Counted from the stretch's first letter, positions 15,343 to 25,890 are shown. The stretch is DNA of 64,000 nt from an uncultured Schlesneria sp. (GCA_903840265.1 CAIMFH010000085.1:1-64000); one strand, 5' to 3'. Made by a program: numbers and translations. The notes: a model not told the origin generated them from the letters alone.

Positions 15343-18015
15343 CTATTCAATCTCAGAGTCATCCTCGTCATCGCTGTCTGGCAGGATTCCCTCGCGGTAT
15401 CCCTGCCAGACTACTCCGGCCGGGTCGGTGTAGTCGGTTCCCTCTTCTTCGGTTTCCAGTAGTTCCGCAGAAAGAGGGAAGCAGCGTTGCTGCCACTGCA
15501 TCGCCATCTGGCCAGCTTCGGTCTCATCGTGGGCGAGTACTCCCCACGGGACATCGTACGCAGTCCAATCTTCTTCACCCGCAAGTTGACCGCCGAAAGA
15601 TCGCCAGCGTTCATCAAGTGGCTGACGGACCAAGCAGCGATAGAAGTTCACTTTGTTCGGGCTGTTTTCTTCGGTCACTGGCTGACGATACACGGCGAAT
15701 AGTTCATTGGGAGCCAACCCCGATTCCAGCAGTCGAGTTTCCAATTGCACCAGAGACGGATCGTCCTGCCCGACGCACTCCCGCGTGGACTGCCAGAGCC
15801 GGACGAACATCTTCTGCAACCCGTTCGCCGTCAGGTAAGTGACCTCTGACAACGGCATCGCTAACACCTCACCCAACTCTTTCCGAAAGGCATCAATCTC
15901 ATTCAAGGCTGCCAAGGCACTGGCTCGCAGGACCGACACGTGATAAGTGAGATCGGGATTAAACTGCATCTCAAGGACCAGGGCGGCCAGTGATTCAGCA
16001 GGGCGATGAAGTTCCAGCAGCGCGCTGGCTCGGTAGTAGTGAGACCAAGGTTGCGCAGGCAACAACGCGTCATAGCGATCCAGATAGGTGAACGTGGCTT
16101 CATACTGCTCGGTATGAATCGCGTTCATCGCCGCTTCCCAGGCGACATCGGGGTCATCGCAACCTTCGCGCAGGGCCATGTCCAGGACAGCCACGGCATC
16201 ACGTGGTCGATCGGTTCGCGTGTAGACCTCTGACAATCGCAAGGCCAAGTGACCCGAGGATCGATTGAGGCGGAAGCCACGGGCGAGGCACCGTTCGGCC
16301 TCCCCATAGTCTTCTTCCTCAAGATAGAACGAACCAGCGCGAGCGAAGTTGTCGCTGGAATTGGTGTCCAGATCGAGCGACGCGCGGAACTGTTTCCCGA
16401 TTCGCTCAGTCGTGATCAGTTCATCCAAAGCACCATCAGAGACCCCACGCAGATGATTCCCCAGCGCCGCCTGCATACTGAGGACCGCCGCATTTTGAGG
16501 AAAGCGCTTCGTCAGCGCCTCGGACCAGTGCCATGTCTCGGCGGCTCGCGACTCATCGATATTGACGAAGCGAACCACGTGCATCAACTGGCTGGCATCT
16601 GCGGGATGAGTGACCGTGTCCGGCGGCACGGCCAGAATGTCGTTCAAGACGGCAGCCAGGACATCCGGTTCGCCACCGCTTTGAATCATCCGGCGATAGA
16701 ACTCCTGAATCGCTTCACCAAGCGGCGTGGCATCCGCTTCGGATTCTTCGCCTGCCTCTTGTTCTTCAATAACTTTTTCAACTGCGGCAACATCATCCGC
16801 GATGGCCTTTGAAGTAGTCACAGCCGTCTTATCAGCGAAAGGACCAATCGTGACAGGCCCGCACAGGGCGAGCGGTGTCACGGCGATCGACTCGTCCAGG
16901 ATTCGTTCCAGTCGACGCAGCGTCACCCAATCGCGGGCCTGCTGAGCCGCCTCTTGCAGGGGTCGAGCCAGTGCCTGGGCCCGTGGCATCTTACCCGTGA
17001 GACGCGCGATCGCGACCAGTCGCAGGCGGACTTCGAACCACTTGGTCGTACATTTTTGCTCTCGCAGCAAAACATCCCACGGCTGGATCATGGCGATCGC
17101 CGCGTCGTGATCGCCGCGACAATTTTCTACGAAGGCGTAAGCCAGATCGTGGTCGAGGAAGTGAGCGGGAAACTCATCGCGAGGCGGTTCGATGATCACA
17201 GCATCATCGGGACCGGTATAGGCTTCACCTTCTTCAAAGGAGAGCAACTTGGGCAGTGCGTCCAGTTTCTCGGGGCAACCGGCAAGATGGCACAACTCGA
17301 CGGCTCGCAGATAGGTATCAAGTCGTCCCGCGTACGGGCTGTGGTAAACTTCGCTCAACTTCCACGACAGGTCCAGCATTTCCAGGGCCGCTTCCACTTG
17401 GCCGTTCGCCATCAGGATCCGCATGCTGTCCTTGGCACCGACATGACGACGATCGTGTGGACCGGGATCTTTGTTGTTGATCCCCACCCGAGCGTGATGC
17501 AACGCCATGTCCAGATCATCCGCGGCCATGTACACATCGGTCGCGTACTCGCGGAAGCACGAAATGCACTGCATCTTGCCCGTGCGGCGACAGACCTGAA
17601 TCCCGTCCGTGATGCACTGATGCATTCCGTCGGAGTTGTACCCGTTCGATTCGGCAGTGTTCACGGCGAGGTTGTCGTAGGAGCACGCGGTCAGCCACCA
17701 CTTGGTTCGTTGGTATTCATCCTCGGGCAGGTTCGGTTGAAACAGCCGGGCGCGGTCTTCGCTTTCCAGCAACGTGATCAGCTCAATGGCGACATCACGA
17801 CCCGCGGTCGGTTGCAGGATATTCCGAGAATCATTCATCACGTGGAAGCTGGCCGTCATATACGGCATCAGTCGCTGTTCGACTCGTGCCAGACGCTTGG
17901 CCTCGTTGGCCACTCGCAGCATGGTCCGGTAGTGACACCGCTCGCTCAGGTCTGAAACTTCTTGATTCAGCTCTTGAAGTTTTTCGTCAATGTCCTCGAA
18001 TTCGGAGTCTGACAT
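15343..18015 (-). CDS. Large TPR protein (paralog 2)
   Basis: 890 residues, no signal peptide, acidic at both ends (SDSEFEDIDEKL at the start, a DDEDDSEIE tail). Tetratricopeptide-type helical pairs are clearest at about 560-720 (ARAGSFYLEEEDYGEAERCL, TDRPRDAVAVLDMAL). An N-terminal block has KWWLT, then GYNSDGMHQC and VCRRTG; a C-terminal block has RQPLDERW, EDWTAYDVPWGVLA and GVVWQGYREG. All three blocks recur in the next gene upstream, so the pair arose by duplication. The role is unknown; TPR proteins usually bind partner proteins. The two TPR genes are 65 bases apart. Confidence 0.8.
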   Translation of the reverse strand: MSDSEFEDIDEKLQELNQEVSDLSERCHYRTMLRVANEAKRLARVEQRLMPYMTASFHVMNDSRNILQPTAGRDVAIELITLLESEDRARLFQPNLPEDEYQRTKWWLTACSYDNLAVNTAESNGYNSDGMHQCITDGIQVCRRTGKMQCISCFREYATDVYMAADDLDMALHHARVGINNKDPGPHDRRHVGAKDSMRILMANGQVEAALEMLDLSWKLSEVYHSPYAGRLDTYLRAVELCHLAGCPEKLDALPKLLSFEEGEAYTGPDDAVIIEPPRDEFPAHFLDHDLAYAFVENCRGDHDAAIAMIQPWDVLLREQKCTTKWFEVRLRLVAIARLTGKMPRAQALARPLQEAAQQARDWVTLRRLERILDESIAVTPLALCGPVTIGPFADKTAVTTSKAIADDVAAVEKVIEEQEAGEESEADATPLGEAIQEFYRRMIQSGGEPDVLAAVLNDILAVPPDTVTHPADASQLMHVVRFVNIDESRAAETWHWSEALTKRFPQNAAVLSMQAALGNHLRGVSDGALDELITTERIGKQFRASLDLDTNSSDNFARAGSFYLEEEDYGEAERCLARGFRLNRSSGHLALRLSEVYTRTDRPRDAVAVLDMALREGCDDPDVAWEAAMNAIHTEQYEATFTYLDRYDALLPAQPWSHYYRASALLELHRPAESLAALVLEMQFNPDLTYHVSVLRASALAALNEIDAFRKELGEVLAMPLSEVTYLTANGLQKMFVRLWQSTRECVGQDDPSLVQLETRLLESGLAPNELFAVYRQPVTEENSPNKVNFYRCLVRQPLDERWRSFGGQLAGEEDWTAYDVPWGVLAHDETEAGQMAMQWQQRCFPLSAELLETEEEGTDYTDPAGVVWQGYREGILPDSDDEDDSEIE

Positions 18016-18080
18016 GCCGAAGTTCCCTGGTGATGAATTACCGAATGGTCTTGAGATGTGCTTGCGAGGCTGTCACTGCA

Positions 18081-20693
18081 TCAATCAGGAGGCAATTCCC
18101 CTTCGCGCTGTCCTTGCCAGACAACGCCCGGGAAATCCTGATAAGTTTCCTCGCTACTTTCCACTTCGCGGACTTCCGCCGGCAAAGGATAGCAGCGCTG
18201 CTGCCATTCCAGGACTCGCTGGCGAGCGTCTGCTTCGTCCGCAGCGAGTACTCCCCAGGCAACGCTGTAGGCGATCCAATCCTCATCGCTCGCCAGACAA
18301 CCCGGCGAAGTCCGCCACTCTTGATCCAGAGGTTGCCGAACGATTACTCGAAAGAACTGCACTTCACCCTTGGGCTTGCTTCCATCGGCGGGAACACGAA
18401 TCGCGTCGAAGAAATCGTTCGCAGCCAGGCCGGTGGCAACCAGGAAATCTTCGAAGATTCGCCGCAATGGATCATTGTTGGTGAGCAAGCCTGCCGACGC
18501 CCACAAGCGATGAAACAAGCGCTGCAATCCCGCTGGCGACAGATAGGTGACCGAGGTGAGCGGAATCAACAAGAGTTCCATCAGTTGCTGGCGGAATTCA
18601 TCCTTATCTTTCAACAAGCCGAAGGCCGTGGCGCGCTGTAGCTGCGTGGGGTAGGGGGCATCAGCATTGTTCTGGGCTTCGCGGTCGAGTGCTACTAAGG
18701 CTTCGGCCGGACGATTTAATTCGAGTAGTGAAAAGGCACGATAATGATTGGTCCAGGCGTGATTCGGCATTTCGCTCTCGAATCGATCCAGGTAAGCAAG
18801 TGCCGCTTCGAATTGTTCGAGATTATTGGCCCTGAGTGCCGCCTCCCACGCCAACTGAGGATCATCCGCTCCTTCTCGAAGAGCCATGTCCAACACCGCC
18901 AACGCATCGCGCGGGCGGTCCGTCATCGAATAGACTTCGGCCAAACTCAACGCGACGATTGGCGATGTCCGATCGAGGCGATAGCTGCGAGCGAGGCAGC
19001 GTTCCGCTTCGCCGAAGTTCTCTTGACGCACATAGTAGATCCCGGCGCGTGCGAAGTTACTAGACGAATCGAAGTCCAGATCCAACGATTGCCGGAACAT
19101 CGCTTCGACTCGTTCTTGGCTCACAACATCATCCAGATCGGCACCTGGCAATTCTCGCAAATGAGCGGCCAGTGCCGCGAACATGCTGAGGATCATCGGC
19201 TGTGCGGGATGGTGTTCGAGGATCCGCTGAGCCCACGCCAAGACCGTACGGCTTTGCGCCGCCCCAGTGACGAACCGAACAAGGTGCAGCAGCCGACCTG
19301 CATCGTCGTGATCGGCGATCGATGCCGGATCGATCGCGAGCAACTCGGCGACAATCGCCGCCACAGTTTCGGACTCGCCTTCACTGGCTTCGAGCCGCTC
19401 ATAAAACGAATTAATCAAAGGAGACAAAGGGGAGACAGCCCCCGCGAGTGGCGTCTCTGTTATGAGGGGTTCAATTTCCGTGGTGTGCGTCGCAGTCGAT
19501 TCGATCGCTTGTCGAGTTGCGAACGGCCCACAGTCGGGAATGCCGACAATGGCCAGCGGTGTTACCGGAACGGACTCGTCGAGCAACCACTTCAACCGCC
19601 GCAGAGTCAACCAGTCTCGCGATTGCCGGGCAACGTCTTCGCAGGACTTTGCTAACGTGCGGGCCTGATCCAATCGGCCTGCCATCCGGCACGCGGCGAT
19701 CAATCGGCAGCGAACACCGAACCACCTGTTCAGACATTGCTCCTGATGTAACTGGCGGTCCCAGGGATGCAGCAACCGAACCGCTTCTTCGGCATCGCCG
19801 ACACAGGCGGCCTCGACGGCCAATGACTGATCGCGAAGGTACTTGAAATAAGGACATTCGTCTTGAGGAGGAATTCTGAGCAGTTGGTCTTCGGGGAGGT
19901 CGATGACTTCGTCTTCAGTCACAATCCGCGGCAGCTTCGCGAGCAAATCCTGCCGACCCGCCACCGCGAGCACCTCGCGAGCCAACGGCAGAAAGTTGAG
20001 CTTCGCCAGATATGGGTTGTGAAACTCCAGGCAGTACTGCCAACCTTCCTGAACCATCTCGACAGCAGCAGAAATATTTCCCTGCAGGCTCAGCAGCGTG
20101 GCGACATCGTCGGCGCTGGCGACCTTGCGATTGGCGTCGTCCGCATCCTGCAGATGCAGGCTGCCTCGGGCGAAGTGCAAGGCCATCTCCAGATCGTCAG
20201 CGGAACGATAGACCTCGACGGCGAATTCTCGGAAGTGCAGAGTATCGCGCAGGTTCCCGGTGCGGCGGCAGACCGTCATCCCATCGGAGATACACTGATG
20301 CATGCCATCGGAGTTGTATCCCTGAGCATGCCCCGTCAGGGTCGCCAGCTTCTTATAGGTGAAACCTGTCAGCCACCACTTCGTGTGCTCATATTCGTCC
20401 ATCGGCAGATCGGACTGGAACGACCGAGCCAGTTCCTCGTCTTCCAGCAGCGCAATCATTTCCACCGCGACGTCATTTCCCTGCTTCATATCCAGGACAT
20501 CATCGGCCGAATTAATCAGGTGAAAACTGAACGACAGGAACGGATTCAGCCGGTGTTCCTGCTTGGCGAGTCGTCGGCCTTCGCGGGCAATGCGGATGAC
20601 GCTGCGGTTGTAACAGAGTCGACTGGCCTCGCGAATTCGCTCTTCGATTTCGTCCAGACGTTGATCGACGTCGTCAAGTTCTTCGTCAGACAT
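18081..20693 (-). CDS. Large TPR protein (paralog 1)
   Basis: 870 residues, cytoplasmic, built like the adjacent paralog: an N-terminal coiled helix (DDVDQRLDEIEERI), KWWLT, GYNSDGMHQC, VCRRTG, a central linker rich in Ala/Ser/Glu, TPR pairs around 540-700 (ARAGIYYVRQENFGEAERCL), and the C-terminal block RQPLDQEW, EDWIAYSVAWGVLA, GVVWQGQREG. It lacks the acidic tail of its paralog. It lies downstream of the Hsp90 gene and an unknown gene on the same strand, with a 234-base gap, so a shared transcript is possible but not certain. No enzyme motif was seen. Confidence 0.8.
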   Translation of the reverse strand: MSDEELDDVDQRLDEIEERIREASRLCYNRSVIRIAREGRRLAKQEHRLNPFLSFSFHLINSADDVLDMKQGNDVAVEMIALLEDEELARSFQSDLPMDEYEHTKWWLTGFTYKKLATLTGHAQGYNSDGMHQCISDGMTVCRRTGNLRDTLHFREFAVEVYRSADDLEMALHFARGSLHLQDADDANRKVASADDVATLLSLQGNISAAVEMVQEGWQYCLEFHNPYLAKLNFLPLAREVLAVAGRQDLLAKLPRIVTEDEVIDLPEDQLLRIPPQDECPYFKYLRDQSLAVEAACVGDAEEAVRLLHPWDRQLHQEQCLNRWFGVRCRLIAACRMAGRLDQARTLAKSCEDVARQSRDWLTLRRLKWLLDESVPVTPLAIVGIPDCGPFATRQAIESTATHTTEIEPLITETPLAGAVSPLSPLINSFYERLEASEGESETVAAIVAELLAIDPASIADHDDAGRLLHLVRFVTGAAQSRTVLAWAQRILEHHPAQPMILSMFAALAAHLRELPGADLDDVVSQERVEAMFRQSLDLDFDSSSNFARAGIYYVRQENFGEAERCLARSYRLDRTSPIVALSLAEVYSMTDRPRDALAVLDMALREGADDPQLAWEAALRANNLEQFEAALAYLDRFESEMPNHAWTNHYRAFSLLELNRPAEALVALDREAQNNADAPYPTQLQRATAFGLLKDKDEFRQQLMELLLIPLTSVTYLSPAGLQRLFHRLWASAGLLTNNDPLRRIFEDFLVATGLAANDFFDAIRVPADGSKPKGEVQFFRVIVRQPLDQEWRTSPGCLASDEDWIAYSVAWGVLAADEADARQRVLEWQQRCYPLPAEVREVESSEETYQDFPGVVWQGQREGELPPD

Positions 20694-20927
20694 GAAGATC
20701 GTTCCGAGTTGTCCGCTGTTGCCAATCGAATGTGGAAGCCCATTCTACTAAGTGGCCGTGTGCGATTCCTCTCACTGAGATCACGAACAGAGGATGCCGC
20801 GGTTTTGAAGTGTGACACAGCCATGCAGGCTCGGAATTTAACTTCAAGGGGTCCTGGGTTGGAATGATTCGCAAGAGATTTGATCAAAAGGAGGGAAACA
20901 CTGCATCCTTGCAGACCCCGACACAAC

Positions 20928-21353
20928 TCAGCCAAATTGCCGCTTAGAACGCTGGCTCTCTAGCTCCCTGCAAGCGGATTCGCTCGCTGACAACCTCGGG
21001 TTTGAAAACCGCTCTTGCACATCTTCGAAGTTCTCTTTCAAAAACTCCGCATTCTCTTGGTCCATCAACGATTTATCGTTTACTTCGCCTGTGAGCAATT
21101 GCCTAACGATATCCGTTGAGAACCAAGAGTTCTTCGACTTAGTCCCAACCGCACGCAAATCCATGAACAGCCGATCTCGCTCAAGCCAGAGTCTCAACTC
21201 AACAACCTCGTTGCGGAGTGTCACATTGCCAGTACCACCGAAGGTCGGAATGTACTCTGAATCGACGATGCGGCAATTGTACGCTTCGTAGAGAAACGCA
21301 CCCTCCGTTGCCAAGAACTGCAGAATTCGTCTGATGTGACGTCTCCGGCGCAA
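20928..21353 (-). CDS. Small unknown protein after the Hsp90 gene
   Basis: About 141 residues if it starts at TTG (21353). The core FLYEAYNCRIVDSEYIPTFG, followed by VELRLWLERDRLFMDLR, resembles a small hypothetical family I have seen near toxin or immunity genes; no function is known to me. It is in the same frame as the Hsp90 gene, directly after that gene's TAG, with only CTT between, and has no ATG before residue 60 or so. So it may start at TTG, start elsewhere, or be reached by read-through. Confidence 0.6.
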   Translation of the reverse strand: MRRRRHIRRILQFLATEGAFLYEAYNCRIVDSEYIPTFGGTGNVTLRNEVVELRLWLERDRLFMDLRAVGTKSKNSWFSTDIVRQLLTGEVNDKSLMDQENAEFLKENFEDVQERFSNPRLSASESACRELESQRSKRQFG

Positions 21354-21356
21354 AAG

Positions 21357-23225
21357 CTAACTTTTCTTCTGACCCCACAAAGCCTCGGCGATCCAATCGA
21401 GATCATCCGACTGTTGCGACTGAACGGCGCGGGGGACTGCGGCTCCGGCCGAGTTTAAGGCCGAAACGACCAGCAATCGCAGGACGCTCGCCAGTGGTGT
21501 TCCGGCTCGTTGTTCGAGAACGCGTTTTACCAGCCGGTGATTGCGGTTCAACAGCACTTCGTTGCGGGCCGGTTCGTCGCCTTCGAAGTGTGAATCGATC
21601 AGGCGTTGGAATCCGGCGGGGACGGTTCCCTGGCGTTTCAATTCTTCATAGGTCTTCTGAAGTTCGTGGCGGTCGTTCAGGAACGCCATCACAGGCTGAT
21701 CGGTCCGAAAGGTCGCCACCATCACGCGTGCTTCGGTCGATGACAGAAAATCCTGCCACTCGGGCGACGCATCTTCCATATCCTGCACGCCCAGGATCTG
21801 CGAAGCGAAGCCGCTGGCGCTGGGGCTGGCGACACGCAAGTCGATCGATTCCCCTTTGGCCGCCGCGACATCACCCGTCATGGCAGCGAGCAATGATTCT
21901 TCGAAGCTACGGAGTGTTTGAACGCACGGAGCATCCGTCTGAGCAAACAGCGAATTGACCCAGCGTTCCTGTCTGCGGTCGGTGTTGTACCAGAGGACTC
22001 GATCCGCATCAGTTTCAAACAGGGGATCGGCAGCGCTGCGAGCGAGGATTTCGTCGCAGGTGAGTGCCCCTGCCGAAGTCGTGAAGCGATAGGTCTGACG
22101 CAACAGGTCCCGCAGCCGTCGATCCGACAACGCGGCACCAGCGAGTGAATAGCGATGCCACGACAATACCGCCTCCAGTCGGGAAGGGTCCGTCTTGGCC
22201 AACTTCTCAAAGTGTTCGAACAGCATCTTTTCGAGCTGCAATCGGGCCGCTTCGAACTTGGCATCACGAACGAGATCTTCTCGACTGGCGGTCGGCGAAC
22301 AATCATTGAGTTCGAGCACGCCGCGCAGGAAGGTCGCCCATTGCGGGAGCAGGCCTTGTGTATCGCGTGAGATCACCATGCGTTTGATGGTGGTGGTCAC
22401 GACCGGCTCGCCGGCAAATCCAGGCGTTCGCTGCGGAGTGACGTAGAGCGCTCCGGCGATCGAGACTGGCTTCTCGACGCGAATCGGAATGATGTCCAAC
22501 GGGGCTTCGTTGAACTTTTCTTCGAGAGCCAATTCGACCGCTTCGGCATCGGGGGTCGCGTCGAACCAGGCTGCGTTGATGACATTCGCTCGCTGAGCGG
22601 TGCCGTTCAGATAGATCGGAATGGGCAGGTAGTCTGCGTACTCTTTGATGGCCGCTTCGATCTGGGCTGGGGTTTCGGCCAGCTTATGGAAATCCGATTT
22701 CAGTTCGAGCCGGATGGTCGTCCCCGGGTCGGTGCGATCGCACGATTCCAGATCGATCGCGGTCCCTTCGCCGGCCGTCCAGCGAATCCCCTCATGCCCG
22801 CCGACCTTGCGGCTTTCGACGATGATCCGGTCGGCCAGCAGGAAGGCGCTGAAGAGACCGATCCCGAATTGGCCAATCAACATCTCGCCTTCGGCACTCG
22901 CATTTCCCGCGGCGGAAGGGTGCCGTCCCTTCAGCAGGCCGGTGATGCCAATTCCCAACGTGCCGAGATATTTTTCGGCTTCGTCAGCGGTCAGGCCGAT
23001 CCCGTCGTCGCTGACTTCCAAGGTGTGCCGTTCGGCATCCGTCCGAATGTTGATCTGGCCTTTATAGGAGAGATCCGACAGTCGTCGCCGCTGGATGGCA
23101 TCGTGCGCGTTCTGCAGCAATTCGCGGATCGGGGTATCGCTGCGGCTGTACAGCGAAGTCCCCATGATTTGAATGATTCCGGCCACATCGACCTGAAACG
23201 AAATCCGGCGACTCCAACTGGACAT
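21357..23225 (-). CDS. Hsp90-family chaperone (HtpG-like)
   Basis: 622 residues from the ATG at 23225. The N-terminal GHKL ATPase domain is intact: ELLQNAHDAI (Asn box), VSDDGIGL, LGTLGIG, IGQFGIGLFSAF (lid) and GTTIRLEL. Middle and C-terminal domains follow to about residue 600, giving normal HtpG length. The Asn box reads ELLQNAHDA instead of the classical ELISNASDA, so it belongs to a diverged Hsp90 branch. The C-terminus (ALWGQKKS) lacks the eukaryotic MEEVD TPR-docking motif. It heads a minus-strand cluster with an unknown gene and two TPR genes. Confidence 0.88.
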   Translation of the reverse strand: MSSWSRRISFQVDVAGIIQIMGTSLYSRSDTPIRELLQNAHDAIQRRRLSDLSYKGQINIRTDAERHTLEVSDDGIGLTADEAEKYLGTLGIGITGLLKGRHPSAAGNASAEGEMLIGQFGIGLFSAFLLADRIIVESRKVGGHEGIRWTAGEGTAIDLESCDRTDPGTTIRLELKSDFHKLAETPAQIEAAIKEYADYLPIPIYLNGTAQRANVINAAWFDATPDAEAVELALEEKFNEAPLDIIPIRVEKPVSIAGALYVTPQRTPGFAGEPVVTTTIKRMVISRDTQGLLPQWATFLRGVLELNDCSPTASREDLVRDAKFEAARLQLEKMLFEHFEKLAKTDPSRLEAVLSWHRYSLAGAALSDRRLRDLLRQTYRFTTSAGALTCDEILARSAADPLFETDADRVLWYNTDRRQERWVNSLFAQTDAPCVQTLRSFEESLLAAMTGDVAAAKGESIDLRVASPSASGFASQILGVQDMEDASPEWQDFLSSTEARVMVATFRTDQPVMAFLNDRHELQKTYEELKRQGTVPAGFQRLIDSHFEGDEPARNEVLLNRNHRLVKRVLEQRAGTPLASVLRLLVVSALNSAGAAVPRAVQSQQSDDLDWIAEALWGQKKS

Positions 23226-23351
23226 TCTGGCTTTCTTTGATGCACGTATTGGCGTCGACACGACGTGACGAAATTCTCAGGAAAGGTTCAGTACAAACTG
23301 TAATCTGTCCCGTCTGTCTCGGCCACCGCGCGGGCGTTTTCGAGGTGGGGG

Positions 23352-23452
23352 CGAAAGTAACGCAAAGACGCAAAGGCGCGGACACGCAAAGCGTAGAGCG
23401 AGGGAATTGTCTTGTTTTCCTTTGCGTCTCTGCGCCTTTGCGACTTTGCGTT
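23352..23452. repeat. Inverted pair of CAAAG/CTTTG dispersed repeats
   Basis: The left arm has ACGCAAAGACGCAAAGGCGC and the right arm CTTTGCGTCTCTGCGCCTTT, so they can fold into a stem with arms of about 33 bases and a loop of about 33. Similar half-elements occur near 12886, 27500 and 28176. It lies between the divergent Hsp90 and sucC genes, where both promoters should be. Confidence 0.7.
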
Positions 23453-23664
23453 GATCCCGTCTCCTCCGCGGTTGCGACCCAAATTTTCAGAACGATTAAC
23501 TCGCTTCGCTTTACCGAAGTTCACTTGTGGCAAGTTCTTCCCGGACTTGGGAAACACAATCGACCTCAATCTGCCGCGATTCGTAGAAGAATCGCCGACG
23601 CATGGCTATCATTCGAAACCGACCCTAACCGGCTTCACTGTCCCGATGATCTGCAGGAATTTCG

Positions 23665-24852
23665 ATGAAGATTCACGAATATCAAGCCAAGCAACTTCTG
23701 GCCAAGTCCGGCGTCAAGGTGCCTCGCGGCATTGTTGCCAAGACCCCTGATGAAGCGGCTGCCGCCTTCACGGAACTGGGCGGGGCGCTGGCCGTCGTCA
23801 AATCTCAAATTCATGCGGGTGGACGCGGAAAAGGTCGCTTCAAGCAGCATCCCGATCAGCCCGGCGTCGTCCTGGTGAAGTCCGCTGACGCCGCCAAGGA
23901 TCATGCCGCACGCATGCTTGGCAGCACGCTGGTGACGATTCAGACCGGAGCCGAAGGGAAAGCCGTCAGCACTCTGCTGATCGAAGAAGGCTTGAAGATC
24001 GCCAAGGAAATGTACCTGGGTGTCGTCGTCGATCGTGAATCCGGCGGGCCCGTCCTGATCGCCTCGACCGAGGGGGGGATGGAGATCGAAGTCGTCGCCC
24101 ACAATAACCCCGAAAAGATCCTGAACGAGCCCTACGATGTCGAAGCCGGCCTGCAGCCCTATCAGGCTCGCAACGTCGCCTATCGCCTGGGCCTGGAAGG
24201 GACTTCAATCCGCGCCGCGGAAAAGCTGCTGAAGCAACTGTGCCAGTTCTTCGTCGACAACGACTGCAGCATGGTCGAGATCAATCCGCTGGTTGTCACC
24301 GCCGACGGCGACCTGATCGTGGGCGACGCCAAGGTAACGTTCGACGACAACGCCATGTTCCGCCATCAGGATCTGCTGCCACTGCGCGATCTGGCCGAAG
24401 AAGAGCCGATGGAAGTTCAGGCTCAAGCGTCTGGCCTGAGCTATGTGAAGCTTGAAGGAAACCTGGGCTGCCTGGTGAATGGGGCCGGCTTGGCCATGAG
24501 CACCATGGACATCATCAAGTACCACGGTGGTGCTCCGGCCAACTTCCTGGATGTCGGTGGCGGTGCCAACGTTGATCAAGTGACGGAAGCGTTCCGCATC
24601 ATTCTGGCCGACCCAAATGTGAAGGGAATCCTGGTCAACATCTTCGGCGGCATCATGAAATGCGACACGATCGTGACCGCTCTGCTGTCGGCCTATGACA
24701 AGATTGGAATCACCATTCCGCTGGTCGTGCGACTGGAAGGAACCAACGTCGAGATCGCTCGCAAGATGCTTGCTGACAGCGGCAAGAAGATCACCATTGG
24801 GACCGATCTAACCGACGCCGCGAAGAAAGCCGTAGCCTCGCTGGGAGCTTGA
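23665..24852 (+). CDS. sucC: Succinyl-CoA synthetase beta subunit
   Basis: 395 residues, the usual length. It begins [20 protein letters not shown] and has an ATP-grasp domain ([14 protein letters not shown] around residues 45-60, MVEINPLVV near 205) and the C-terminal CoA-ligase domain ([25 protein letters not shown]). The enzyme converts succinyl-CoA to succinate with ATP or GTP formation in the TCA cycle and works as a complex with SucD. CAGGAA precedes the ATG. sucD follows after 67 bases. Confidence 0.97.
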   Translation: MKIHEYQAKQLLAKSGVKVPRGIVAKTPDEAAAAFTELGGALAVVKSQIHAGGRGKGRFKQHPDQPGVVLVKSADAAKDHAARMLGSTLVTIQTGAEGKAVSTLLIEEGLKIAKEMYLGVVVDRESGGPVLIASTEGGMEIEVVAHNNPEKILNEPYDVEAGLQPYQARNVAYRLGLEGTSIRAAEKLLKQLCQFFVDNDCSMVEINPLVVTADGDLIVGDAKVTFDDNAMFRHQDLLPLRDLAEEEPMEVQAQASGLSYVKLEGNLGCLVNGAGLAMSTMDIIKYHGGAPANFLDVGGGANVDQVTEAFRIILADPNVKGILVNIFGGIMKCDTIVTALLSAYDKIGITIPLVVRLEGTNVEIARKMLADSGKKITIGTDLTDAAKKAVASLGA

Positions 24853-24919
24853 GAAAACTCGGTTCCCTGATTCCTCACGTTCACACCATCAAACATCCCA
24901 TAGGTTACGAGCAGCTAAC

Positions 24920-25819
24920 ATGAGCATTCTGGTCGACAAGCATACGAAGATCATCTGCCAGGGGATTACTGGCAAGTCCGGCCTGTTCCATTCGCAACAG
25001 TGTCGCGCCTACGCCAAAGAACACCGTCCCGGCGAAGACGTCTTCGTCGGCGGATGCACTCCGGGCAAGGGCGGGACCGAGATCGATGGCTTCCCCGTTT
25101 TCAACACGGTCGAACAGGCCGTCCAGAAGACCGGCGCGAACTGCTCGCTGATCTTCGTGCCACCTCCGTTCGCCGCTGATGCGATTCTGGAAGCGAACGA
25201 TGCGGGTATCGGCCTGATCGTCTGCATTACCGAAGGGATTCCGGTCCTCGATATGGCTCGTGTTCATCGCGCAATGCAGGGGAGCAAGAATCGCCTGATC
25301 GGCCCCAACTGCCCAGGGATCATTACTCCCGGCGTGGCCAAGATCGGCATTATGCCAGGCTACATCCACAAGAAGGGGACAGTCGGCCTGATCAGCAAGA
25401 GCGGCACGTTGACCTACGAAGCGGCCTGGCAAATGGGCAACATCGGCCTGGGTCAGTCGACCGCTGTCGGCATCGGTGGCGATCCGATCATCGGCACGAT
25501 GTACATCGACTTGCTGAAGATGTTCCAGGATGATCCCGCGACTGAATCGATCCTGATGATCGGTGAAATCGGCGGCAACGCTGAAATCCAGGCCGCTCAG
25601 TTCATCAAGGAATACGTGACGAAACCAGTCGCCGCGTTCATCGCGGGAGCGACTGCTCCTCCTGGCAAACGAATGGGACACGCCGGGGCGATCATCTCGG
25701 GCGGAGCGGGAACGGCCGCCGAGAAGAAGGCCGCCTTGGAAGCTGTCGGTGTCGTCGTGGCGGACAGCCCCGCCGACATGGGGACGGCCGTGAAGCGAGC
25801 GATCGACAAGCGCAAGTAA
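24920..25819 (+). CDS. sucD: Succinyl-CoA synthetase alpha subunit
   Basis: 299 residues, slightly longer than E. coli SucD (289). It has the CoA-binding Rossmann domain ([15 protein letters not shown]), the loop [11 protein letters not shown], and the phosphohistidine region [20 protein letters not shown] near residues 253-272, where the His of GHAGAI is the phosphorylated residue. It forms the alpha subunit with SucC, and the two genes are one operon. A strong hairpin terminates it 37 bases after the stop. Confidence 0.97.
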   Translation: MSILVDKHTKIICQGITGKSGLFHSQQCRAYAKEHRPGEDVFVGGCTPGKGGTEIDGFPVFNTVEQAVQKTGANCSLIFVPPPFAADAILEANDAGIGLIVCITEGIPVLDMARVHRAMQGSKNRLIGPNCPGIITPGVAKIGIMPGYIHKKGTVGLISKSGTLTYEAAWQMGNIGLGQSTAVGIGGDPIIGTMYIDLLKMFQDDPATESILMIGEIGGNAEIQAAQFIKEYVTKPVAAFIAGATAPPGKRMGHAGAIISGGAGTAAEKKAALEAVGVVVADSPADMGTAVKRAIDKRK

Positions 25820-25855
25820 GCCAAACGCTTATGCGAATTCAATACGATCAAACAG

Positions 25856-25890
25856 CAGGCCCGTCGATCCCTCGACGGGCCTGTTTGTGT
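25856..25890 (+). terminator. Rho-independent terminator of sucCD
   Basis: A perfect 12-bp stem, CAGGCCCGTCGA (25856-25867) and TCGACGGGCCTG (25872-25883), with loop TCCC, is followed by TTTGTGT. It is placed 37 bases after the sucD stop. Confidence 0.85.

Noticed and set aside
16954-17955. 333-codon frame opposite the TPR gene
   Set aside because: It is the antisense of a well-supported TPR gene; GC-rich codons often keep the opposite frame open.
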